This document shows, one piece after another, positions 30,054-39,800 of a stretch of DNA of 64,000 nt; the first letter of the stretch is position 1; each line of letters opens with the position of its first letter. A model generated the notes under the pieces. The model made no database searches and was not told the DNA's origin. It was given only the letters and a program-made list of their open reading frames with translations. The translations under genes were made by a program, and so were the position numbers. Source of the DNA: an uncultured Lewinella sp. (GTDB lineage: Bacteria; Bacteroidota; Bacteroidia; Chitinophagales; Saprospiraceae); NCBI GenBank assembly GCA_913057785.1, contig CAJXPD010000006.1, positions 23,276 through 87,275 of the forward strand. The letters are read 5' to 3'.

Positions 30054-30512
30054 ATGAAAGAAATGGAAGGAGATTTAATTCAACTAGCTTTAGCGGGTGA
30101 GTTTGACGTGATCATTCATGGTTGCAATTGTTTCTGTACTATGGGAGCAGGAATAGCCTTATCTATTAAGCGTATTTTCCCGGAGGCTTATCAAGCAGAT
30201 CTAGCTACCGAAGCCGGGGATCGATCGAAATTAGGAACCATTAGTTGGGCCAAACATACAAAGGATGGAAGGGAACTAATTATTGTCAATGGGTATACTC
30301 AATATAACTGGAAAGGGAGAGGCGTAAAGGTAGATTATGAAGCCGTAGAACAAGTCTTCCAGCTGGTCAAGGAAGTATTTACGGGTAAAAGAATCGGTTA
30401 TCCTGCCATAGGGGCAGGTTTAGCCGGCGGAGATTGGCAGAAAATCGAAGGGATTATCAAAGAGGCCTTAGCAGGTGAGGATCATACCTTTGTGAAGTAC
30501 AAACCAAAGTAA
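30054..30512 (+). CDS. macro domain-containing protein
   Basis: MEGDLIQLALAGEFDVIIHGCNCFCTMGAGIALSIKRIFPEAYQAD; IGYPAIGAGLAGGDW. Confidence 0.93.
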   Translation: MKEMEGDLIQLALAGEFDVIIHGCNCFCTMGAGIALSIKRIFPEAYQADLATEAGDRSKLGTISWAKHTKDGRELIIVNGYTQYNWKGRGVKVDYEAVEQVFQLVKEVFTGKRIGYPAIGAGLAGGDWQKIEGIIKEALAGEDHTFVKYKPK

Positions 30513-30522
30513 GCCAAATTCA

Positions 30523-31944
30523 ATGCGGGAGAAATCCAACAAGACCAAAACGGAGTACATCAAACGCATAACTGATGTACTAGATTTCATTGAACAGAAT
30601 TTGGATGCTGATCTATCACTTGAGAAGCTATCAAAAAAAGCTTGCTATTCCTCCTTTCATTTCCATAGAGTATTTTCTGCGGTAGTTGGTGAAAATCTAA
30701 ACCAATTCGTCACTCGAAAAAGAGTGGAACGAATAGCATCCATCCTTCTTGTTTATACGGACAAGTCCATCAAGGAACTCGCCTATACTTACGGATTCAA
30801 TAGTGAAAGCTCATTTTCAAGAACGTTCAAACAATTTTATGGGGTCACCCCTACCATGTTTAAGTCCAAGGGGAAAAACGCACTTAGCAAGATCGGTATA
30901 GACCCATTTTCATTGGAAGAATACATTTGTAGCATTGATGAAACGCAAAAATGGTTACACATGAATGCTCAAATAGAGGTAAAACAGCTACCGGAAATGA
31001 ACCTGCTTGGTATCATGCAAATTGGAGAATTTGAGAAAATGGGTAGTCTCTTCGAAAAGTTGATGAAATGGGGTACCCAAAAGGGAATCTTGAATCCCTT
31101 TGGGTTTAAAGCGATTACCATTTACCATGACAACCCAAACGTCACGCAACTGGAAAAATCAAGATTTAGTGCCTGCATTACTGTGGATCAGGAGACGGAA
31201 GGGGAAGGAGAAATTAGAACTCTTAAAATTTCAAAAGGTAAGTACGCCGTGGGGCACTTTGAAATCGATGCAACTGATATCCCAAAGGCTTGGCAAAGTA
31301 TGCTAGTGTGGGTCATGGAGAATGATTACAGGTTTAGGGACGGAGACTTTTTCGAGGCCTACCTAAATGACCATACAACTCATCCCGAACAGAAGTTCAT
31401 CCTAGAGATCAGCATTCCCATCGAAGGGGAAGGCAGGGCCGAAGTTGACACGGTGAATGAAGGGATCAAGGAGCAGGTCCCAAATTGTGACGCCCCAAGC
31501 GGAGAAGACCAAGGACCAATAGATTATGGTCAGGCCATCACATATATGAAGGCCTTGCGGCTATTCTTTCAAAAAACATATGGTACCCTCTTCAGCTATG
31601 GCGCCATTTATCTTGGTAATCCGGATTTTTCCTACTTCTCCCTAACTCCAGCTGCATTGAAAAAACTAAAACTGAAATTCGTCATCGTATGTGATCATAA
31701 AGCGTCGCAATTCACAATCTGCCTGTCTGGTCAAAACAAGGATATCCGCAAAAAATACTGGAAGCTATTCAAAGGTAGTGACTGGGATAAGTACGAGGTG
31801 GTCGAATCTATTGAAAAAAGTCTATCCATTATCGACCACCCTCTACTTATAGGACCTAATCTTCAAGACCCAGACGTATTGACCAAGCAGATCGAAACCG
31901 AATCGTTGAAGTTTATGGATGAAATTACTGCGGTTCTGCAATGA
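30523..31944 (+). CDS. AraC-family regulator with GyrI-like domain and a further conserved C-terminal domain
   Basis: N-terminal AraC HTH (LEKLSKKACYSSFHFHRVFSAVVGENLNQFVTRKRVERIA); GyrI-like middle; C-terminal IDYGQAITYMKALRLFFQKTYG... Confidence 0.9.
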   Translation: MREKSNKTKTEYIKRITDVLDFIEQNLDADLSLEKLSKKACYSSFHFHRVFSAVVGENLNQFVTRKRVERIASILLVYTDKSIKELAYTYGFNSESSFSRTFKQFYGVTPTMFKSKGKNALSKIGIDPFSLEEYICSIDETQKWLHMNAQIEVKQLPEMNLLGIMQIGEFEKMGSLFEKLMKWGTQKGILNPFGFKAITIYHDNPNVTQLEKSRFSACITVDQETEGEGEIRTLKISKGKYAVGHFEIDATDIPKAWQSMLVWVMENDYRFRDGDFFEAYLNDHTTHPEQKFILEISIPIEGEGRAEVDTVNEGIKEQVPNCDAPSGEDQGPIDYGQAITYMKALRLFFQKTYGTLFSYGAIYLGNPDFSYFSLTPAALKKLKLKFVIVCDHKASQFTICLSGQNKDIRKKYWKLFKGSDWDKYEVVESIEKSLSIIDHPLLIGPNLQDPDVLTKQIETESLKFMDEITAVLQ

Positions 31945-31989
31945 TCGTTTTGTTTAATAAAGGCACCTCAGCCGCACTATCTGTGCACA

Positions 31990-33282
31990 TCAAAAACTTC
32001 TATACTTCGAAGACAACAGCAAATTCGCCTCCGCTTGCTTAAACTGCGAGGTCTCATTCTTCCAATGCAAGGTTTTGTTGGGGAAGCGATTGGCTACCAC
32101 GCCTAGCAAAATAGCTTCTGATAGGCGAGCCGCGTAAGAAAATGGAGCACTGCATTCATCCTTCCCAAGACAGGCATCTACGAACTGATGATAGTGATTG
32201 TGTTTTTCTAATTCTGGAAAGTCAATCTCTTCGTATTGGCCATTGACAATCAGCTTGGGGTAATCAATATGCGGTAGCAGTAGACGCCCCTTTTCTCCGA
32301 TAAACATCGCCCCTTGTCCAGGCAATTTATCTCCATTGGGCATGCGCAAATCCTTGTGCGTGTCCGGAGCGCCAGGGCCATCATACCACACCCACTTGAG
32401 TCGCTTAGTCGTATATTCTGTTCCTGGAAACTTATAGGTAACCACATTATTCTCCGGATGGCCGAATCCATTGGGTTGTCGACATTCAGTCTTGATGGTT
32501 TTCGGGACATCTAACGCCAGGGCTGTGTAGGGCGTGTCAAAGATATGAACGCCCATATCCCCTAAAGTGCCGCAACCGTAATCCAGTAATTTTCGCCAAT
32601 TTCCTGGATGATATATCTTGTCTTTGTAAGGGCGTTCGGGTGAAGTGCCCAGCCATAGATTCCAATCTAGATGCTTGGGTATGGGATCGCTACCCTGCGG
32701 CGCTGGACCATTATACCCCCAGTTCTTATTGGACCAAGCTCGTACCGTTTTCACCTTTCCGATCAAGCCGGATTGAATGAGCTTCACCGTGCCGCGATAC
32801 TGATTCCAGGAGTGGATCTGAATACCCATCTGCGTAACGAGCTTATTATCGGCAGCCAGTTTTCGCATGGCCCTGGCTTCAGATACATGATGCGTCAGTG
32901 GCTTCTGGCAATAGACGGGTTTACCCAATTCCATGGCTCGAATCGAGGCGGGAGCATGCGTATGATCAGGAGTAGAAACGATTACGGCATCAATCTCACT
33001 CCCCATTTCATCAAAAAGCTTCCTGTAATCGGTATATGTCTTAGCTCCAGGATGTTTTTTCTTAGCTGCTGCTAAGTTCTTGGCATCTACATCACATAGC
33101 GCCGTCACTCTTACCAACTCATGAGTCGAAATAGATTTTAAATCCGCATTACCCATTCCGCCTACCCCAATGTGCGCGGTTCTCAAATGGGTGTTTTTTG
33201 TCAAAGCCCAAACGGAGGAGGGAAGAAAGGTAACGGAAGAGGCTATGATAGCCGACTTTTTCAGGAAATCTCTTTTTTTCAT
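31990..33282 (-). CDS. Gfo/Idh/MocA family oxidoreductase with N-terminal export signal
   Basis: MKKRDFLKKSAIIASS signal; HIGVGGMGNADL; STPDHTHAPASIRAMELGKPVYCQKPLTHHVSEAR. Confidence 0.95.
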   Translation of the reverse strand: MKKRDFLKKSAIIASSVTFLPSSVWALTKNTHLRTAHIGVGGMGNADLKSISTHELVRVTALCDVDAKNLAAAKKKHPGAKTYTDYRKLFDEMGSEIDAVIVSTPDHTHAPASIRAMELGKPVYCQKPLTHHVSEARAMRKLAADNKLVTQMGIQIHSWNQYRGTVKLIQSGLIGKVKTVRAWSNKNWGYNGPAPQGSDPIPKHLDWNLWLGTSPERPYKDKIYHPGNWRKLLDYGCGTLGDMGVHIFDTPYTALALDVPKTIKTECRQPNGFGHPENNVVTYKFPGTEYTTKRLKWVWYDGPGAPDTHKDLRMPNGDKLPGQGAMFIGEKGRLLLPHIDYPKLIVNGQYEEIDFPELEKHNHYHQFVDACLGKDECSAPFSYAARLSEAILLGVVANRFPNKTLHWKNETSQFKQAEANLLLSSKYRSF

Positions 33283-33591
33283 GTCTTGCCTTGCTTAAAG
33301 TGGTTGATCTAGAAGGTAATTAGAGCCTAAACAGACTCTAGCACTAAAAGTACATATTTGCGCCTTAGGGCTGGTTATGCAAAGGCAGAAAAACGACGGT
33401 TCATTTTTATTGACATCAGGGAAATGTGCCAGCGAACGCAGGTGTACGATGTAGGTATAGCAAACTAAAAAGCTGTAGTAATGCCTTGTGTTAATTTCTC
33501 TCCTTCAATCCCTTGTGTATCAAAAGATACCGTCTTTTATAGTCAGGCTGTTTAATTTTATAGAACAACAAAACAATTAAAACCGATAATT

Positions 33592-33840
33592 ATGACAGCT
33601 TCTAACAACCTTACCACTGCTCAAAGAGATATTGCTAAAGTAAGAACTCATGATGCCATCGTTGGCCTTCTGTATTTAGCCTCCGTTAGTTTGGCCTTCC
33701 AGTTTGGGATACAATGGCTCTATATTGCGCTGGCCGTTGGTGTGTTGCAAATCATCAGTCCATTCACAAAATTCTGTCCGGTATACGCAGTATTAAATAA
33801 ACTCATGCCAGACTCAACGCCCATGCAGAACGGGAAATAG
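33592..33840 (+). CDS. YgaP/DUF2892-type small inner-membrane protein
   Basis: Two TM helices; LAVGVLQIISPFTKFCPVYAVLNKLMP. Confidence 0.8.
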   Translation: MTASNNLTTAQRDIAKVRTHDAIVGLLYLASVSLAFQFGIQWLYIALAVGVLQIISPFTKFCPVYAVLNKLMPDSTPMQNGK

Positions 33841-33906
33841 CCTATGTTTTAGTAGGAATCAAGCATATTAAAGACGATCTTTAGTATTCATGAACCCCTA
33901 CTAGCT

Positions 33907-34533
33907 ATGACCCTAAACCAACTTAATCTTGAAAAAGAGCTCATCGAAGAACTCCACAACTGTCAAATCATTGTTGTAGACGAACAGGTCGTCTTGGCCG
34001 AGTCTGGAAAATACATGAAGATGATTCCTTTGGTACTGGACGGCCTGATCCGAGTCTTCCGTAATGATTACGACCGGAATAGAGAAATACTCCTTTATTA
34101 CATTCCCGCAGGACAGACTTGTATGATGTCTTTGGTAGCTAGCTTTGCCGAGATGAAAAGTCAGGTACACGCCATCACGGAAAGAAAATCTAAGCTATTA
34201 CTGATTCCTACTACCAAGGTGAGAGAATGGCAGATCAAATATTCGAAATGGAATCAATTCATCATTAATACCTTTCTTGGGCGATATACGGAGTTGTTAA
34301 ACACCATCAATGACCTTAGTTTCAAGCACATTGATGAAAGAGTATACAATTATCTCGTTCAATATCGCCATCGCTATGGCGAGAATCGAGTGAAACTGAC
34401 CCACCAGAAATTAGCCAATGAACTAGGAACCACTCGGGTAGTAATATCGAGAATATTAAAAGATCTCGAGAAGCAAGGTCAGATCAAATTAATGAGAGGG
34501 GAGATTCAACTCACCCATTTGGTGGCGAAATAA
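33907..34533 (+). CDS. Crp/Fnr family transcriptional regulator
   Basis: cNMP-binding-like N-terminal domain; HTH KLTHQKLANELGTTRVVISRILKDLEKQGQIKL. Confidence 0.92.
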   Translation: MTLNQLNLEKELIEELHNCQIIVVDEQVVLAESGKYMKMIPLVLDGLIRVFRNDYDRNREILLYYIPAGQTCMMSLVASFAEMKSQVHAITERKSKLLLIPTTKVREWQIKYSKWNQFIINTFLGRYTELLNTINDLSFKHIDERVYNYLVQYRHRYGENRVKLTHQKLANELGTTRVVISRILKDLEKQGQIKLMRGEIQLTHLVAK

Positions 34534-34576
34534 CAAGATTATTTAGGACCAGACTGAAACTAGCAACTTGAGCCTA

Positions 34577-34738
34577 TTATTCCTCCTGAGCTGCCGTATT
34601 CAATTGCGAAGCAGCTTGCTCTTGTATCTTACTAATCAGTGCAAAGACTTGCTTGAAGGGCTGATTGCCTAGCGCTTCCAATATTTGATTGGTTTCCTCT
34701 ACGGTTAGAACTAGTTTAATCTCTTTTTTGATTTGCAT
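34577..34738 (-). CDS. short conserved Bacteroidota-type small protein (53 aa)
   Basis: Reverse strand MQIKKEIKLVLTVEETNQILEALGNQPFKQVFALISKIQEQAASQLNTAAQEE*; below the size cut-off of the ORF track. Confidence 0.6.
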   Translation of the reverse strand: MQIKKEIKLVLTVEETNQILEALGNQPFKQVFALISKIQEQAASQLNTAAQEE

Positions 34739-35266
34739 GCTTTGAGTTTTTAAGAATTCGATTCACGGCATTCAAGACGCTTACTTTACAAAGGTAATGT
34801 GCTTCTCCTTCCCTTCTTCCACATCTTAATGTGGCTCCCTACCCGCTGTACATAGATCCGGCATCTTAATGATCTTGGTGCGGTATCTTTGGATTCTTCC
34901 CGCATATCAAATGGCAAAAGGATTCACACCAAAACCCATAACCCACTATAAACCAATTATCTACACAAAACAAGACTTGGTTTTCCATTTATAAACTCAC
35001 TTTTCTGTAATTGACCTACCGGAAAATTAATCACAAATTAGCCCTGCATACCAAAGCCTTAGTCAACAGAAACTGACGGCCTGTTGACTGCTTAGAAGAG
35101 CTAGAGGCTACCCCCCTGATTGTCCCCCCTATAGGAGTACGTTGAGACTGCCACCGGCAATTGTCCGGCGTACTCCCATTATTCATGCTTGGCATTTGCT
35201 TCAGCAGACGCCTAGCCTAAACCAGCTTTTTTGACATTATAATTCAGTAGGACCTCTTTAACAATC

Positions 35267-35329
35267 GTATTAATCCAGTGGTATTACAAGCGCTGTTTCG
35301 CTTGGATTTTATTTAGCCCGGATTAATAC
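35267..35329. other. nested inverted-repeat structure in noncoding DNA
   Basis: Outer GTATTAATCC (35267-35276) / GGATTAATAC (35320-35329), inner CAAGCG-CTGTTT-CGCTTG (35287-35304), all perfect. Confidence 0.55.
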
Positions 35330-35571
35330 TAAGTCTCGGCTGGTGGTAGGTCTTGAATTCGTATACGGAATCAGTTACTCCCACTAGCCTTTACTTTTTT
35401 CTTCGCTGGGGTTCAAGTAGGCGGAGGCATCCCCTGTCTAACAATACCTCCATATACCATATCCTGTCCTAAGTACCCCAAAATGCCGCTTTGGTCGAAA
35501 ATCAAGTCCTTTTGTCGAGCAAAGCGCCTTGATCTTGCTACTTTTATCATCGAAGAAGATCACCTGTACAC

Positions 35572-36465
35572 ATGAATATCTCAATCCAAGATCTAAATAA
35601 GGTTTACCCGAATGGGAATCATGCACTGAAAGATGTCAATATCGAGATCAATGAAGGCATGTTTGGACTCTTAGGGCCCAATGGGGCTGGCAAGTCAAGT
35701 CTAATGAGGATTTTGGTGACCCTGATGAAGCCCAGTAGTGGAAGGGTCTTGGTCAATGGAAAAGACACAGCCAAGCATCGAGATTATGTGCGCAGTATGT
35801 TGGGGTATCTCCCACAAGACTTTAGCTTCTTCTCTAATTTGAAGACCTACGAGTTTCTTGACTATGCTGCTCGATTATCGGGCATGAGTAGTGGTAAAAA
35901 GCGAAGGGCTGCGGTGGATAAGATGTTGGAGGAAGTAGCGCTCTTCGATGTGCGGAATCGGAAGGCAGGAAAACTATCCGGTGGGATGAAAAGAAGGCTC
36001 GGAATTGCCCAGGCCTTGATCAATGATCCCAAGATTGTGATCGTTGATGAGCCCACTACGGGATTGGACCCTGAAGAACGGATTCGTTTCAGAAACTTGT
36101 TGGCACGCATTAGTTCACAGGATGTAATCATCATTCTCTCTACACATATTGTTGCAGACATTTCGAGCACTTGCGAACACATGGCTCTATTAAACCGGGG
36201 GCAGGTAGCCTTTACTGGATCTCCCGAAGAAATCATCCGACAAGCTGAAGGTCATGTTTGGTCGCTATATGTGGACGAGAAAGAATACGTAGAAGTCAAC
36301 CAGAAATACCAGGTCATTGCTACTGTCATGCAAAAAGATGGTTGGAAAGTGACGGTAGTGGGTGATGAGGTGCTCGGCTACGATGCCGAACCCGTAAGCC
36401 CAAACCTGGAACATGCCTATGTATATTTTGTGGAACATACACTCAAGAATCGAATTTTAGTATAA
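35572..36465 (+). CDS. ABC transporter ATP-binding protein
   Basis: GLLGPNGAGKSSLMRI Walker A; KLSGGMKRRLGIAQAL signature; VIVDEPTTGLDPEER Walker B. Confidence 0.97.
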   Translation: MNISIQDLNKVYPNGNHALKDVNIEINEGMFGLLGPNGAGKSSLMRILVTLMKPSSGRVLVNGKDTAKHRDYVRSMLGYLPQDFSFFSNLKTYEFLDYAARLSGMSSGKKRRAAVDKMLEEVALFDVRNRKAGKLSGGMKRRLGIAQALINDPKIVIVDEPTTGLDPEERIRFRNLLARISSQDVIIILSTHIVADISSTCEHMALLNRGQVAFTGSPEEIIRQAEGHVWSLYVDEKEYVEVNQKYQVIATVMQKDGWKVTVVGDEVLGYDAEPVSPNLEHAYVYFVEHTLKNRILV

Positions 36466-36827
36466 GCATTTATACTAGAAGAATCCCAAACCACGGCTAC
36501 ACTCAGTCGGAAAAAGTGTATTTTCCAAATCCTCCCGAGTTATCAAATCGCCGTCGGGAGGTCCGTCGAAGGCCTTAATGGAAGAAGGTCCTCGACCTGG
36601 ATTGGCGATAGAATTATCATTTTTGGAAGTGGAATCACATTAGGTAATAACTCAGTACTAATGAGTTGCTCCTATGGCGTTAGCTGTCGCATCGGCCACG
36701 CCTGGGCCATAGCTTAGTCCTCGAGTTCTCCCTAGTGGATAAGAGTTGTAGCTATTGTTGAAACAAGCAGTTACCTCTGGATCGTGCCGGTTAGGGCACC
36801 ATTGTAAATTATTTCAAACAATTACCA

Positions 36828-39800
36828 ATGGCATCTCCGATTAGGACAGTAGCCAAGTATGAGCGAAAAATCTTGATGAGAAGTTGGTTCTTCCGAATCT
36901 TCTCCGTGTTCTCTCTCTTTGTGCTCTTCGTATTCAACATGGGAGAGATCTCCGAAGTGGGAGATACTGAATGGGGTTATCGAGCGGTACCCTCTACCAT
37001 GCCTTATGCCTATATTTACCTACTAAATATGGCGCAGGCCATTATTGCAATCTTTTTATCCTCAGAGTTTATCAAGCGAGACCGGAAGCAAGATACCACG
37101 GAGGTCATCTACGTGCGATCTATGAGTAACGGCTCTTATTTGCTCGGTAAAACTTGGAGTATTCTCTCTATTTTCCTAATCATCAATGTAGCGGCCCTGG
37201 GCCTAGGGCTGATCTTCAACCTGCTGGGTCAAAATACATACGTGGACTGGCAGGCATATCTTTACTATCCGCTCCTTATTTCATTACCGAGTATACTTTT
37301 CTTGATCGGCTTATCTGCTCTACTAATGTGCATCATGAGAAACCAAGCCTTAACTTTTGTGCTGTTAATTGGCTTGGTACTGTCGAGCATGATTTACCTA
37401 AAGACCTCCTACCATTACCTATTTGACTGTATGGCATTTTATCAGCCGTTGTTCCATTCTGATATCATCGGATTCGGACATTGGGACGATATTCTCCGGC
37501 TGAGAGGAATGTACGCCAGTTTCGGTGTTGGCTTCATTTTCACTTCGATCTTACTGATAAAGCGACTCCCCCAATCCAGGCTAATGAATGGTGTCTCTCT
37601 CATCGTTGGCTTGGCAGGAATCGGCCTAGGTACCTGGCTAGGTTACCAGCATATACAGGAATATAATGCCAATACTCAACTCCCCAAGGACATCATAGCC
37701 TTGAATAATTCCTATCTGGATCAAGCTAGAATAGACATTGCGCGGCATACTATTGAGTTAGAGCAAAAGGAAGACGGTGTTGTAGCCACATCAAAAATCC
37801 AGGGCCAAGCTGTCCAATCGGCCAATGAGTACGTTTTTACCTTAAACCCAGGTCTCGCCGTCAGCGCTGTACAGGACGGACAAGGAGCACTTTCCTTCGA
37901 AAGAAAGATTAACCTTCTCCTAATCCAACCAAGAACTCCTTTGGAGGCTGGTCAAGAGATCAATTGGACCATCACCTATGAGGGTAATATTAATGAAGAA
38001 GCTTGCTTTCTAGATGTTTCCAGCGATTTGAAATATGAACGCTATCAAGAAATGGTCTGTAATCTGGATCAACGGTATGCGTTTACTGAACCAAACTTCC
38101 TCTTGCTTACTCCAGAAGCACAATGGTATCCAACAGCTGGCGTCGGATACAGTGATGCTTCCCCACTTTGGTATAGAAAGGATTTTATCGATTACCAACT
38201 AACCGTCAAAACACTTCCGGGGCTAACCCCAGTTTCCACTGGAACCACGGTAGAACAAGGCCCAGATACCTATACATTCGATCGTCCCTACAAGATTGCC
38301 CACCTGGCACTATCCATTGGTAATTACAGAACGGCATCATTGGAAACGGATAGTCTAACTTTCCAAGTCTACTATATTGACGAACATGATTACTTCAAAA
38401 ATGCCTTCCCAGACATCCGCGACACCCTAGTTTCGGTGATTCGGGAGCGCCTAGGGGACTTTGAACGAAAATCAGACCTTAAATATCCTTTCTCCACCTT
38501 TTCACTGGTGGAAGTCCCAGCCCAATTCAAGTCCTTCGATCGAACCTGGACCTCCATTCATGAAACGACGCAGCCAGGACTCGTCTTTATCCCGGAGCGG
38601 GGCATGCACACCCGCAATTACGATTTTGAGGGTATGGTAAAGCGGCGAAAACGCTGGAGTCGAAACAGGGACCGCACCGATGAGGAACTGCAAATGATGG
38701 GGCTGAATAGCTTCTTGCAAACCTTTTTCGAGTTCAAAGATGTCAATACATCCTTCAATAATCAAAGGTTCACTGTTGATGAAAGGATTAATCCCTACTA
38801 TCAGTTCGTGCAGCTCTATGAAATGTGCAATAATCTTGAATCCGACGAATGGCCGGTACTGAATCGCATTTTCGAATCCTATCTACGCAGTGAAGGCAGT
38901 GAGCAACCGGAATGGTTGAGGCGAAATACAGGTAGCACGCAGTATGAGTTAGCCAACATGGTGCTCCAGGAGAAATCCTTCGCGGAAATCTTGACCCTAA
39001 AGGAAAATCAGAGCTTAATCGATAATGTGATCGAACTCAAGGGAGATCTGTTGTTTTCTATGATCCAAGCGCAAGCAGATACGGATCGTTTTCGGGAATT
39101 CATCACAGGTATGCTGGCAGAAAGGCGTTTTGAAAACCTCAGTTTTGAGGACTTCAATAGCATTTTGCAGGAAGAATTCGACATCGATCTTTCTTCCGTC
39201 ATGGCCAAGTGGTTCCACGAAATAGAGCTACCCCGCTACCTTATCTCCACTCCAGTCGCAGAAAAGGTGCTAGCAGATGACCGAGAACTCACCCGTATCC
39301 GGATGAGCATCTCCAATCAGGGTACGGCCGAGGGAGTAGTAAAGATCACACTTAGACCAGGGGAAGAAGTACAACGCCTCGTTTACCTTGACCCCAATCA
39401 AACGAAGGAGCTATACTACCTGACGGCAACCGAGCCCACCGGCTTGGAAATCAATACCCTGGCATCAGGCAACCTGCCCAACCAGATCGAATACAACTTT
39501 GATCAAATCGATGAAACCGGTATCAAGAATGCCAGAGAAACCCAACGCACAGTAGACAAAGCCATCGTGCTGGTTAATGAAGGTGAAATTATTGTGGATA
39601 ATGAAAGCGCCGACTTTGACTATTCCATTTTTGAGGAAGTAAGTCGTCTCCGAAAATGGTTAAAGCCCGAAAGTCAGGAAGAATTCAAATACCAAGGTAC
39701 CAGAGTATGGAGACCTCCTTTTAACTGGACGGCAACTACGGATGATAAGTTCTTTGGAGAATTTGTGCGTTCGGCCTTGTACATCAAAGCGGGTGACGGA

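Noticed and set aside
34740-35571. Possible integron attC or group II intron in the hairpin-rich noncoding region
   Set aside because: No GTTRRRY/RYYYAAC core sites, integrase, or reverse transcriptase seen; reported only as inverted repeats
35862-36236. Minus-strand ORF of 124 aa
   Set aside because: Antisense to the ABC ATPase core motifs; shadow ORF
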